20,765 nt of DNA from Solirubrobacterales bacterium (GTDB lineage Bacteria > Actinomycetota > Thermoleophilia > Solirubrobacterales > Solirubrobacteraceae), in assembly GCA_003151895.1 (NCBI GenBank), contig PLYX01000033.1, positions 1-20,765 on the forward strand, given 5' to 3'. The notes under the pieces were generated by a model, which was not told the origin of the DNA, made no database searches, and saw only the letters and a program-made list of their open reading frames with translations. Made by a program: the position numbers and the translations under genes. Each line of letters opens with the position of its first letter. Position 1 is the first letter of the stretch. This document shows positions 7,765 to 15,003 of the stretch, in pieces.

Positions 7765-10700
7765 GGAGCGGGTAAAGCGTCGTGCGGTCTTGGCTTTGCT
7801 CGCGGTGCACCCGGTCACTTCGATCTTCGTGTTCTGGTGGATGACAGCGCCGTTCTGGGCGACGAGTTCGGTTCCCATCGGCAGGCTCGCGGGCGCGCGC
7901 TCGCGTACCTTGATCGTGCGGCGCACGGTACGCCCGTGCGCTCGCTGGGTGATGTTGCGCTTGACCGTGACGGTCTTCGTCAGCGAGCACAGGCTCGTGT
8001 TGGCGCTCAGTACCGAGTGTGGACCCTGCGGTAGGTATAGCTCCAAGCTGGCTATCGGCACGTCTGGGGTCGTGTTGAACGCGACGCTCGCTATCCCGGT
8101 CTTGTCGATGACGGTGGAGCCGAGGAGATTGAGCCTCACCCCGTCGCCCTGCAGGACGACGATCGGGGATGGGAACACGCTGCGTCCGTGCGAGACCAAG
8201 TACACCGGCCCGGCCAATTCCGCAGGCAGTACCGGGGTCCGCGCTCTCGCGATCCCGACGATCGACGCTTTCGGACACGCCGACGGGTCGGCGTCGAACG
8301 TGGTGTCCGAGCACGCGTTTTGCAGAGTGGTGAGCCGGGAGGGCAGCTGCCTGGGTAGCGCGATCTTGATCCGTGCGAGGTTCGCCTCGGCGCCCTGTTC
8401 TCCGTTGGGGAACGTCAGCCTCATGTCGAGGCTCGCGCCGTTCGTGTAGCTCGTGTGCGCGTTCGTGGAGGCTTTCAGGTTGGGTTTGAACGCAAGGCTC
8501 TTGCATCCGCCGGCCGCGAACGGGCTGGACACGTTGGCGGTCGCGTCTTGGGCGCCTGCGATCGTCGCGGTGACTTGTTGTGCGTTGCAGTTCGTCGGGT
8601 TGAACATGAAATCTGGCCGGTCGATGTTGAGCGTCACCCTCTGCAGGCGCAGCGGGACGCCGAGCACGATCTGCGGTAGGGGGTCGCTCGTGATCGTCAG
8701 CGCGGCGGTTTCCGGGTCGATGCTTATCCGCGCGCGGATCACTACCACCCCGAGGTTGAGCGGTCCCGCGACCGCGTCGGTGACGATGCTCAAGGCAAAC
8801 GGAGCGCCCTCATACCCCGTGGTCAGGTACATGCGGCCCGGCATTTCAGACGGGTGCGACCCGGCGCCGGAGGCGACCAGGGTGCTGCCGATACGCGAGG
8901 CTTCGGGGCACTTCCCCGTGCTCGCGAGCGCCTCTTCGCACAGTGGCACGCTCGACAGCATCGCCGAGAGTCCCGGCGGGGTGTGGAGCTGTATCTGCGA
9001 GAGGTACTGTTCGCGATCGCCGCGAGTGACGCTGAACGTGAACGCGCTGAACGCGCCGGCCTGGGATGTGAGCGTTCCCGCGAGGACCCCGGGGTTCAGA
9101 GCGGGTGGGCCGGCGCAGCCCGTCACGTCGTAGAACGAGGCCGGGTCGGCGTCCGGCGTGCCGGGCACGAGCAGGCTTTCCGGTGCAGGTGTGGCGCCCG
9201 GCGCGCTCCACGGCCGCAAATCGGATGTCGTCCTCGCCGGCCCGCATGTCGCGGGGTTGTCAAGCAGTGCGCGCGGCCCGCCGCCCAGGTCGATGTTCAA
9301 CTGGCTGAGCGGCAGCTGCGGGTTTTCCATGAGCTTGATTGTGAGCTGGCCCGTCGCGGGGTTCGCCTCGACCTTCCCTTCAACCTTGATGTTCACGCCT
9401 TCGTCGCGGGGCTCACCGTTTCCGCCAAGTTCCACGTACAGCCGGTAGAGGTTCCCGTCAACCGCGTCCTGTTCGGTGCACGACTGCTGGCCGGGAGCAC
9501 CGCATCCGGGCACCGCGAGGTACACGCGGCCCTTGATCGGGCTCGGCAATAGCGGCGTGAGCGCTTCGGCGGCGCCGACGGTCGACGCTTCGGGGCAGTG
9601 TCCCGGCGCGAGCCGGCCTTCGCCGCTCGGGCCGACTTCTTCGCCTTCGCCGACTTCTTCCGGCTTCAGCGGTTCGCCGCTTGCGTTCAGGCCCGTCGGG
9701 ATGTCGATCCCTTCCGGGCCGGTTTGCTTGCACGCCTGCACGCCGCCGGCGACGCCGGGGCTGATCGACACGCCTTGTGGCAGCGTGACGGTCGCGTCAC
9801 GCAACTGCGGCGTCGCGACCGCTTGGGGGCTTTCCGTCTGGTGGACCCCGATGCTCACGCCCACGCCTACGGGCTCATCCGCCAGCAGCGTGTCTGGTTT
9901 CACTTCGATTTCAGGGTCAAACGGCAACACGTCGCAACCCGTCATTCCCGGCAGCGTCGATCGCGCTTGCACGTACCGTCCCGGTTCCTCCCACGAGTCG
10001 GCCCACACGGTCCCTGTCTGCGGCCCGGCCGAGCAGTCGCTCGGCATCGTCAAGAACGGCGCCGGCGCTTCGCCGCTCGGCACGCCACCGCCTTCACAGC
10101 TCCATTGCTGATTCACATCTCCCGCGGTGCAGGAGAGGCCGCGCTGCGGATCGTGGATGGCCGCCGCCGGCACTCCCCAAAGCGTTGTTTCCACACTCAC
10201 GACACTGAGCGCTGGAAGCCCGTTGCCGACGATTGAGAGCCCGTACCCCTGTGCCGTGCGCACGACGCGCCCGGTCAGCGGGAACATGATTTTGAATGGG
10301 GTTTCAAGCCCCAGCTCGGCGGACTGACCGGCTTCCGGCGTCAAATCGACGATCGGGCCGAGTATCGCTTTGCCTGAGAAGGTGAGCACGAACACCCCCA
10401 CCTGCGAATCCACGGGACACGATCCGCCGGCCATAGCCTGCGCCGACGGGCAGCGCGACACCGCCAGCGGATCGGCCGACAGTCCCGGCGGGAGGTCGAT
10501 GATCATGTTTTTCGGGTCGCGGGTCGGCACTATCGAGTGATCTGCGCCGACTTCTTCGCTTGCGAATTCGAGCGTGCTCGTCAGCGCGTACGGATGACCA
10601 CCGGCCTGAGTGAACGTGTACGGTTCGTTCAGGAAGCCGTAGCCGGGGATGCCGGGGCCATACGGCACTTGCCTCGTTTGGGTCGTTTGCATCGTGAACC

Positions 10701-10908
10701 TGGCGATCCCAAACGGTTTCGCTTCGACGCCGGTCGCGCCGGCCGGCGCAGCGCGCGCGCACACGAGCATGGCCGCGCCCACCAGCATCCATCGCGCAAA
10801 GCCCACCAGACTCCCGATCCCCATCACACTCGTCCCCGAAGGCCGCTTCGCCTTTCGCGAACGGGCGGAAGTCCGCTCACGTCGACTCTTGCGTCTGCGC
10901 TCTGTCAT
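7756..10908 (-). CDS. giant exported modular protein, cysteine-module repeats
   Basis: A 1050-residue protein from the ATG at 10906-10908. A basic N-terminus and hydrophobic segment (VGFARWMLVGAAMLVC, about 35-50) ending in APAGATG give an export signal. The body contains at least four copies of a module with an LPxGL-like turn, a cysteine, a second Cys-Pro, and SxVG: residues 139-171, 376-445, 643-674 and 851-885 (about 10396-10494, 9574-9783, 8887-8982, 8254-8358). Beta-rich sequence such as GPVYLV or GRMYLTT follows, suggesting repeated beta-sandwich domains with disulfides. The tail is basic, with no sortase motif. No enzyme motif is visible. It is the last gene of an operon, 7 bases after the lipoprotein stop. 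A TTG or GTG further upstream inside that gene is a less likely start. A structural cell-surface role is inference. Confidence 0.8.
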   Translation of the reverse strand: MTERRRKSRRERTSARSRKAKRPSGTSVMGIGSLVGFARWMLVGAAMLVCARAAPAGATGVEAKPFGIARFTMQTTQTRQVPYGPGIPGYGFLNEPYTFTQAGGHPYALTSTLEFASEEVGADHSIVPTRDPKNMIIDLPPGLSADPLAVSRCPSAQAMAGGSCPVDSQVGVFVLTFSGKAILGPIVDLTPEAGQSAELGLETPFKIMFPLTGRVVRTAQGYGLSIVGNGLPALSVVSVETTLWGVPAAAIHDPQRGLSCTAGDVNQQWSCEGGGVPSGEAPAPFLTMPSDCSAGPQTGTVWADSWEEPGRYVQARSTLPGMTGCDVLPFDPEIEVKPDTLLADEPVGVGVSIGVHQTESPQAVATPQLRDATVTLPQGVSISPGVAGGVQACKQTGPEGIDIPTGLNASGEPLKPEEVGEGEEVGPSGEGRLAPGHCPEASTVGAAEALTPLLPSPIKGRVYLAVPGCGAPGQQSCTEQDAVDGNLYRLYVELGGNGEPRDEGVNIKVEGKVEANPATGQLTIKLMENPQLPLSQLNIDLGGGPRALLDNPATCGPARTTSDLRPWSAPGATPAPESLLVPGTPDADPASFYDVTGCAGPPALNPGVLAGTLTSQAGAFSAFTFSVTRGDREQYLSQIQLHTPPGLSAMLSSVPLCEEALASTGKCPEASRIGSTLVASGAGSHPSEMPGRMYLTTGYEGAPFALSIVTDAVAGPLNLGVVVIRARISIDPETAALTITSDPLPQIVLGVPLRLQRVTLNIDRPDFMFNPTNCNAQQVTATIAGAQDATANVSSPFAAGGCKSLAFKPNLKASTNAHTSYTNGASLDMRLTFPNGEQGAEANLARIKIALPRQLPSRLTTLQNACSDTTFDADPSACPKASIVGIARARTPVLPAELAGPVYLVSHGRSVFPSPIVVLQGDGVRLNLLGSTVIDKTGIASVAFNTTPDVPIASLELYLPQGPHSVLSANTSLCSLTKTVTVKRNITQRAHGRTVRRTIKVRERAPASLPMGTELVAQNGAVIHQNTKIEVTGCTASKAKTARRFTRSLT

Positions 10909-10915
10909 TCGACAC

Positions 10916-11686
10916 TCAGCGCGGAGGGCAGGGGACGTGGTAGACGGCGGTGGTGTGCGTGCCATCCTGGAAGCTGAGTTGCGCCCCGAAGGGATAGCCG
11001 CCCGCCGGACAGGCTCGGGGAACTCGGACGCCGTGCGGGTAATAGGGGATCGTCTTACCGTTGACCTGGCGGTGGTAGGTCAGGTGCAACGGTCCGATGG
11101 TCGAAACGAATGTTTCCAACGCGAGGTCCGGGCCGTCGGGCCACGCCTGGATCAGGGGGATAGACGTGTCGAGCTGTTCACCGAAGGGTTGGGTGTCTGA
11201 GAGCACCACACTGGGGAGCACCAGTTGGGCGAAAACGGGTTCCAGCGCTTGGACATAGAAAAGAATTTCGAGGCGGTCTTCGACCGGGGGTCCCATGAGC
11301 GCATTGAGCGATGCTTTCTCATTGACGTTCCGAGAGCCGACCGGTACAACAGCGGTGGCGTCGCCGAACCCGATGCGAGCATTGGCAGAGCAGCCGCGCA
11401 GCCCTCCGTAGATTAGATCCACCGGGTCGCAGTTGGCTTGTCCCAGCGTGGTCGTTGCGATGCCCATGTTGGCGGGCAGGCGCAGGTCGAGGCTCGTCAC
11501 CGGGGATGGGGGAGCGCCGCCTGGGCCGCTGATGCGCAGGGCGAGCTCGATCGTCGTGCGCACGCCGGCCCGGTCGGGCTGGAACGCGACTTTCAGCTTG
11601 ACGGTCTGCGCCGCGCCGGCGGACCCCGCCATGCACGCGCAACCGGCGAGCGCGAGCGCGAGCGCGAGGGGTCGAGCGAGGCTCAT
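10916..11686 (-). CDS. predicted lipoprotein sharing the cysteine module
   Basis: A 256-residue exported protein. The signal peptide MSLARPLALALALAGC ends in a perfect lipobox LAGC with Cys16, so it may be lipid-anchored; ordinary cleavage after AGSAGAA is an alternative. Residues 69-106 read LRLPANMGIATTT, then Cys86, then GCSANARIG with Cys99. This is the module seen four times in the next gene, so the two proteins are related. The rest is beta-strand-like with two further cysteines near the C-terminus (ACPAGG, VPCPPR). It is the middle gene of the operon, 27 bases after the 164-aa gene and 7 before the giant gene. A weak AGGGA lies 6-7 bases before the ATG. Function unknown. Confidence 0.75.
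   Translation of the reverse strand: MSLARPLALALALAGCACMAGSAGAAQTVKLKVAFQPDRAGVRTTIELALRISGPGGAPPSPVTSLDLRLPANMGIATTTLGQANCDPVDLIYGGLRGCSANARIGFGDATAVVPVGSRNVNEKASLNALMGPPVEDRLEILFYVQALEPVFAQLVLPSVVLSDTQPFGEQLDTSIPLIQAWPDGPDLALETFVSTIGPLHLTYHRQVNGKTIPYYPHGVRVPRACPAGGYPFGAQLSFQDGTHTTAVYHVPCPPR
11646..11668. repeat. GCGAGC hexanucleotide repeat in a signal peptide
   Basis: About 3.8 copies of GCGAGC in tandem on the plus strand encode the Leu-Ala-Leu-Ala hydrophobic core of the lipoprotein signal peptide on the minus strand. Gain or loss of a unit would keep the frame and change the core length by two residues. Confidence 0.7.
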
Positions 11687-11713
11687 CGTGCGTCCCTGCC
11701 CGCTTCCTGGCAG

Positions 11714-12208
11714 CTATAGGTTGACTGGACCGTGGGCTTTGACGGTCATGTCGAAGGTGTAGCGGTCGATGGCCCCGCTGATCCCGAGGGCTTTGCCCGA
11801 GACGTGCCTGAAGGTGCCGGTGCCGCGGGTGATCGCGAAGCTCCCGCCGTAGTAGCCGGTGGAGCTTTTCACGACGTAGTTCGCCTTTGCCGTGCCGGTG
11901 ATCGAGCCGCCTCGGGGGAAGATCGTGACGACTGCCGTCACATACGTCGGGTGGATCGTCAAGATGGCTGTCACCGGCGCGTTGTACGTGCCTGTGGCAT
12001 GGCCGTGCTCGACGAGGGCGGCCCCGTCTTCGCGTGCGAGCTTCAGTTGAGCGGTCTCGACGAGATGCACCGTCCTGGCCTCTTTCGCCGTTACGCGGGC
12101 AGCCGCGCCCGACGCCTGCGCGGTCGGTCCGACCGGCGCCGCGGCAAGCGCCATCGCGCAGATCGAGATCGTCAGTCGAACCGTGACCGACCCCAGGTTA
12201 CGTCTCAT
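11714..12208 (-). CDS. small exported beta-rich protein of unknown function
   Basis: A 164-residue protein with a signal peptide (basic MRRNLGSVTVR, hydrophobic LTISICAMALAAAP, likely cleavage after QASG near residue 34). The mature part alternates short hydrophobic and Thr/Gly stretches typical of a beta-barrel, with a conserved-looking GGSFAITRGTGTFRHVSG at 121-138 and IDRYTFDMTVKAHG at the end. That pattern recalls small secreted barrels such as allene-oxide-cyclase/dirigent-like folds, but this is resemblance only. The start is secure: AAGGAGG on the minus strand (12213-12219) lies 4 bases before the ATG. It is the first gene of the operon that continues into the lipoprotein and the giant modular protein. 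Confidence 0.75.
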   Translation of the reverse strand: MRRNLGSVTVRLTISICAMALAAAPVGPTAQASGAAARVTAKEARTVHLVETAQLKLAREDGAALVEHGHATGTYNAPVTAILTIHPTYVTAVVTIFPRGGSITGTAKANYVVKSSTGYYGGSFAITRGTGTFRHVSGKALGISGAIDRYTFDMTVKAHGPVNL

Positions 12209-12212
12209 CGGC

Positions 12213-12219
12213 CCTCCTT
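12213..12219 (-). promoter_or_regulatory. strong Shine-Dalgarno for the exported-protein operon
   Basis: AAGGAGG on the minus strand, 4 bases before the ATG at 12208. It is the best ribosome-binding site in the window and contrasts with the weak sites of the two downstream genes, which probably rely on coupling. Confidence 0.8.
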
Positions 12220-12295
12220 ATCACGAGATCGCCATGTAGGCACGCGAATCTGGACCGGTTTGGCCCGAAGTGTTTCTGATTCGCGTTGCATCCGC

Positions 12296-12303
12296 TATAT
12301 ATA
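12296..12303 (-). promoter_or_regulatory. candidate promoter -10 region for the exported-protein operon
   Basis: TATATATA stands out in GC-rich sequence within the 190-base gap 12209-12398, about 88 bases before the first gene of the operon. It fits a -10 box on the minus strand, but I see no clear -35 box at the right distance, so the call is tentative. Confidence 0.35.
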
Positions 12304-12372
12304 CGAAGCCCGGTTTGAAGCGAGGGCCGTGCTCGTGCGACACCAAGCCTCATCGACGCGGCGTGGACGCTA

Positions 12373-12387
12373 GGAGACCGCTTCTCC
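12373..12387 (-). terminator. weak hairpin after the alpha/beta hydrolase
   Basis: GGAGA (12373-12377) and TCTCC (12383-12387) form a 5-bp stem with a 5-base loop, starting 11 bases after the hydrolase stop on the minus strand. It is short and has no U-run, so it may or may not terminate. Confidence 0.3.
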
Positions 12388-12398
12388 GCAGGCGACTC

Positions 12399-13511
12399 TT
12401 ACGGCTCGGCGATCATCGTGGCTGTCCCCGGAACCTTGCCGAGCGAGACGAGTCGCCGGGGCGCGCTCGGCCTGTGCTTGAGGTAGCCGTCGAGGAACGC
12501 GAGCGTGACACGCTCGACGATCGCGAGCTGTGGCTGCTGGTCTGAGTACGGTGGCAGGTGTTCGGCCCCGAGCAGGGTGAGCAGATACTTGGGCCGCTGC
12601 GCGACGTCGAAGAACGCGTTGGTGGCGCTCGGTGGGTTGACCGTGTCGGCGGTCCCCTGTGTGGCCAGGAGCGGCGGGCTGCCTCGTGGGAACGTGAATC
12701 CGCCGACCCCGGGCATCTCAGCGCCCGACAGGACGATCACGGCGCCGACCCTTGAGTCGCGGAAGCTCCGGTTGTAGGCCACGGCGAGTGCCGTGTCACC
12801 ACCGTCGGAATGTCCCGCGACCGCGATCCGCGTCGAATCGACGAGTCCCGCGAGCGGACCCGAGCCCGCGCCGCCGGCTGCGACCATGCGCGAGATCACA
12901 AAGCGCATGTCAGCGGGCTGATTGGTCAGGTCTGACTCGTCCGGTCCACCGGGGGCCTCGGCGTTCTCCAATGGGAACGCAGGCGCGGCGACGACATACC
13001 CCGCCCGCGCCCAGCTCTGCAAGATGCGCGCGTATGAGGCCGGCGTGAGGGCGAAGCCGTGTCCGAATACGACGAGCGGGAACGGACCGTCAGAGCGCGC
13101 CGCCGGCGCGTTGGGCAGATCCGTTAGGCCAGCCGCTCCGAGCGCCGGGTAGCGGACATAGGTGATGAGCGTTCGTGGCTCGGTCTCCCCGTTCGGGAGC
13201 TGAATTGTGCGGCTCGGGTCAACGAGTCGCAGCATTCGAAGTCCGACCGCGAACGAAGAGGGCCGCGCGACACTCCGCGGACGCCTGGCAGCCGGACTGC
13301 TCGTCACGCTCGCGTGCGTGTGAGCCGGCCCGGTGCTCGCGAGCACGACGGTCAGTGCGACGGCGCCCACCAGGAGCGCGAGGAGCCCAAACGCCAACAG
13401 GCGCTGCTGCCGTATGACCCGCTTGTGCTTGGTCCGCTCGCGCTCAGTGGACCGTCGGGCGGCCGTCCTCTCGCTTGTCGAATCGGGCGGACGTTGGGGT
13501 GTTGGCGGCAC
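12399..13511 (-). CDS. membrane-anchored or exported alpha/beta hydrolase
   Basis: A 370-residue protein. A basic cytoplasmic tail (residues 1-37) is followed by one hydrophobic helix (LLAFGLLALLVGAVALTVVLA, 38-58) and a low-complexity linker to about residue 85. This makes it a signal-anchor or exported protein. The catalytic domain has VVFGHGF (oxyanion-hole HG at 150-151), the nucleophile elbow AGHSDGG with Ser235, the acid Asp289 in GTADTVNPP, and His318 in GAEHLPPYS. The order matches secreted esterases of the dienelactone hydrolase / PAF-acetylhydrolase / polyester-hydrolase type. Substrate unknown. The start is GTG at 13509-13511 with only a weak upstream AGGG. It is divergent from the methyltransferase at 13620. 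Confidence 0.82.
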   Translation of the reverse strand: MPPTPQRPPDSTSERTAARRSTERERTKHKRVIRQQRLLAFGLLALLVGAVALTVVLASTGPAHTHASVTSSPAARRPRSVARPSSFAVGLRMLRLVDPSRTIQLPNGETEPRTLITYVRYPALGAAGLTDLPNAPAARSDGPFPLVVFGHGFALTPASYARILQSWARAGYVVAAPAFPLENAEAPGGPDESDLTNQPADMRFVISRMVAAGGAGSGPLAGLVDSTRIAVAGHSDGGDTALAVAYNRSFRDSRVGAVIVLSGAEMPGVGGFTFPRGSPPLLATQGTADTVNPPSATNAFFDVAQRPKYLLTLLGAEHLPPYSDQQPQLAIVERVTLAFLDGYLKHRPSAPRRLVSLGKVPGTATMIAEP

Positions 13512-13619
13512 GAAACCCTACGGTAGTCGTTAGAGAAGTCTCATGAGCCATTAAAGGGGCACATACAGACGGCCTGGAAGTTAAACGGTATCCGACCCTC
13601 CAGGAGATACGGAGCGCGT
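13512..13619. promoter_or_regulatory. divergent intergenic region with small palindromes
   Basis: This 108-base gap is less GC-rich than its flanks and must hold the promoters of both divergent genes. It contains CTACGGTAG (a 4-bp palindrome with one central base) and GAGAAGTCTC (4-bp arms, 2-base centre) near the hydrolase side. No clean -35/-10 pair stands out, so operator function is only possible. Confidence 0.3.
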
Positions 13620-14393
13620 TTGCTTGCGCTAACGCTCTTTGCCCGCATCGGCGCATCTGTAGGTACCGCGATCGCGCCCGAGCACAGGCGCGGCGCCCGC
13701 CCGCGCTGGCTGCGCTCGAAGAATTGGGATGAGCATGTCGACGATCTCGAGGAGATGGCTGGCACTCCCGGGTTCCACGCGCTTCGGGATCGCATCCTCG
13801 CGCTCGCCCGGTTGAACGCGAGCGACCGGCTGCTGGACGTCGGCGCAGGCACCGGCCTGCTCGCGCTTGCAGCCGCCCCGCAAGTCGCTCACGTCAGCGC
13901 GCTCGACATGTCACCAGCGATGTGCCGTCACCTCGAACTCAAGTTCAACCGCCTCGGGATCGGGAATGTCGATGTTTTCGTCAACACAGCCACGGCCCTC
14001 CCGCTCGCCGACGGCTCGGTCGATGTCGTTCTCTCCAACTACTGCTTCCACCATCTCGGCGACTCCGAGAAGGGTCGCGCATTGGCGGAGGTCAGGCGCG
14101 TCCTGCGCCCAGGCGGTCGTTTCGTCTTCGGCGACATGATGTTTCGCATCAGCATTGCCAATCAACGTGACCGCGCCGTAATAGTGCTGCTCGCGAGACG
14201 GATGCTCCGTCATGGGCCGGCCGGTGTGCTGCGACTGCTCAAGAACGCCACACGCATCGTCACCGGTCGCTGGGAGCATCCGTCCAGCGTCGGGTGGTGG
14301 CACAACGCACTCGTACAAGCGGGATTCACCGAGGTTGCCGTGCAGGCACTCGACCACGAGGGCGGCATCGCCTTCGCCCGCCGGCCGGCGTAG
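13620..14393 (+). CDS. class I SAM-dependent methyltransferase
   Basis: A 257-residue methyltransferase of the UbiE/Methyltransf_11 type. Motif I LLDVGAGTGLLALAAA is at residues 71-86, the acidic post-I end SALDMSPAMC at 93-102, ATALPLADGSVDVVLSNYCFHHL at 124-146 (motifs II-III region), and VLRPGGRFVFGD at 161-172. The N-terminal 30 residues are hydrophobic then basic. The C-terminal part contains GWWHNALVQAGF, as in the family. The substrate is not readable; a small molecule or lipid is likely. The start is TTG at 13620 with GGAG at 13611-13614; no ATG or GTG is available upstream in frame, although the frame stays open there. Confidence 0.85.
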   Translation: MLALTLFARIGASVGTAIAPEHRRGARPRWLRSKNWDEHVDDLEEMAGTPGFHALRDRILALARLNASDRLLDVGAGTGLLALAAAPQVAHVSALDMSPAMCRHLELKFNRLGIGNVDVFVNTATALPLADGSVDVVLSNYCFHHLGDSEKGRALAEVRRVLRPGGRFVFGDMMFRISIANQRDRAVIVLLARRMLRHGPAGVLRLLKNATRIVTGRWEHPSSVGWWHNALVQAGFTEVAVQALDHEGGIAFARRPA

Positions 14394-14514
14394 CCACACC
14401 GCGCCCAGCTCGCACGGGCGCACCTCGAGCACGACCTCGTGGACGAGCCGCGCCCGATGGTCTTCCCGGTCGTCCCCGGGAACGGCAAGTCGCCGCTTGA
14501 CCGTTTAGGAGAGA

Positions 14515-14982
14515 ATGCCCGCAATGCACGTCACCGCCAAGGCCGACTACGCCGTCCGCGCCGTCGTGGAGCTGGCCGGCAGCAGCCAGGAATCGCCGCG
14601 CAAGGTCGACGAAGTCGCCCAGGCCCAGCACATCCCGCTGTCGTTCCTGGAGAACATCCTCACGCAGCTGCGCAGCGCCGGGGTCGTGCGCTCGCAGCGC
14701 GGGCCGGAGGGCGGCTACTGGCTCGCCCACCCTGCCGACGAGGTCAATCTCGCTCAGGTGATCCGCGCCGTTGAGGGACCGCTCGTAGGGGTGCGCGGAC
14801 AGCGCCCGGAGGAGATCGAGTACGAGGGCTCGGCGGAGTGCCTGCAGCAGGTGTGGATCGCATTGCGGGCCAATCTGCGCAAGGTGCTCGAGCACGTGAC
14901 CGTTGCTGACGTGGCCGCCGGCAAGCTGCCCAAGGAGATCGTCACGCTCACACGCGAAGAGGAAGCGTGGACAACCAGGTAG
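14515..14982 (+). CDS. Rrf2-family transcriptional regulator, CymR-like (no Fe-S cysteines)
   Basis: A 155-residue Rrf2 protein. The winged helix-turn-helix spans MHVTAKADYAVRAVVELA through VDEVAQAQHIPLSFLENIL and the wing RGPEGGYWLA (residues 63-71), followed by the dimerisation helix. Iron-sulfur members such as IscR, NsrR and RirA carry three cysteines around residues 90-110; here there is only Cys109. It is therefore more like CymR, the cysteine-metabolism repressor. It converges on a sulfate-uptake operon with a 10-base gap, which supports a role in sulfur control; this is inference. AGGAG at 14507-14511 is 3 bases before the first ATG and 12 before the second (14524), so either start is possible. 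Gap 14394-14514 holds no gene or promoter I can support. Confidence 0.87.
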   Translation: MPAMHVTAKADYAVRAVVELAGSSQESPRKVDEVAQAQHIPLSFLENILTQLRSAGVVRSQRGPEGGYWLAHPADEVNLAQVIRAVEGPLVGVRGQRPEEIEYEGSAECLQQVWIALRANLRKVLEHVTVADVAAGKLPKEIVTLTREEEAWTTR

Positions 14983-14989
14983 TGGGTCG

Positions 14990-15003
14990 TGTTCAGGCGA
15001 ACA
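14990..15003. terminator. weak hairpin between rrf2 and cysA
   Basis: TGTTC (14990-14994) and GAACA (14999-15003) enclose AGGC, with the cysA stop codon (14993-14995) inside the structure. Only 10 bases separate the two convergent stop codons, so this is the only candidate for ending either transcript. The stem is short, so read-through is likely. Confidence 0.3.

Noticed and set aside
7631..8506. 291-codon minus-strand ORF with many Arg/Glu/Asp residues
   Set aside because: Different frame of the same strand as the giant exported protein; its low-hydrophobicity composition is typical of shifted frames in GC-rich DNA.
9600..9670. Repetitive GCCGACTTCTTCGCC-like stretch
   Set aside because: It encodes the acidic Glu/Gly linker (EEVGEGEEVGPSGEG) of the giant protein, so it is a coding low-complexity segment and not a separate element or CRISPR.
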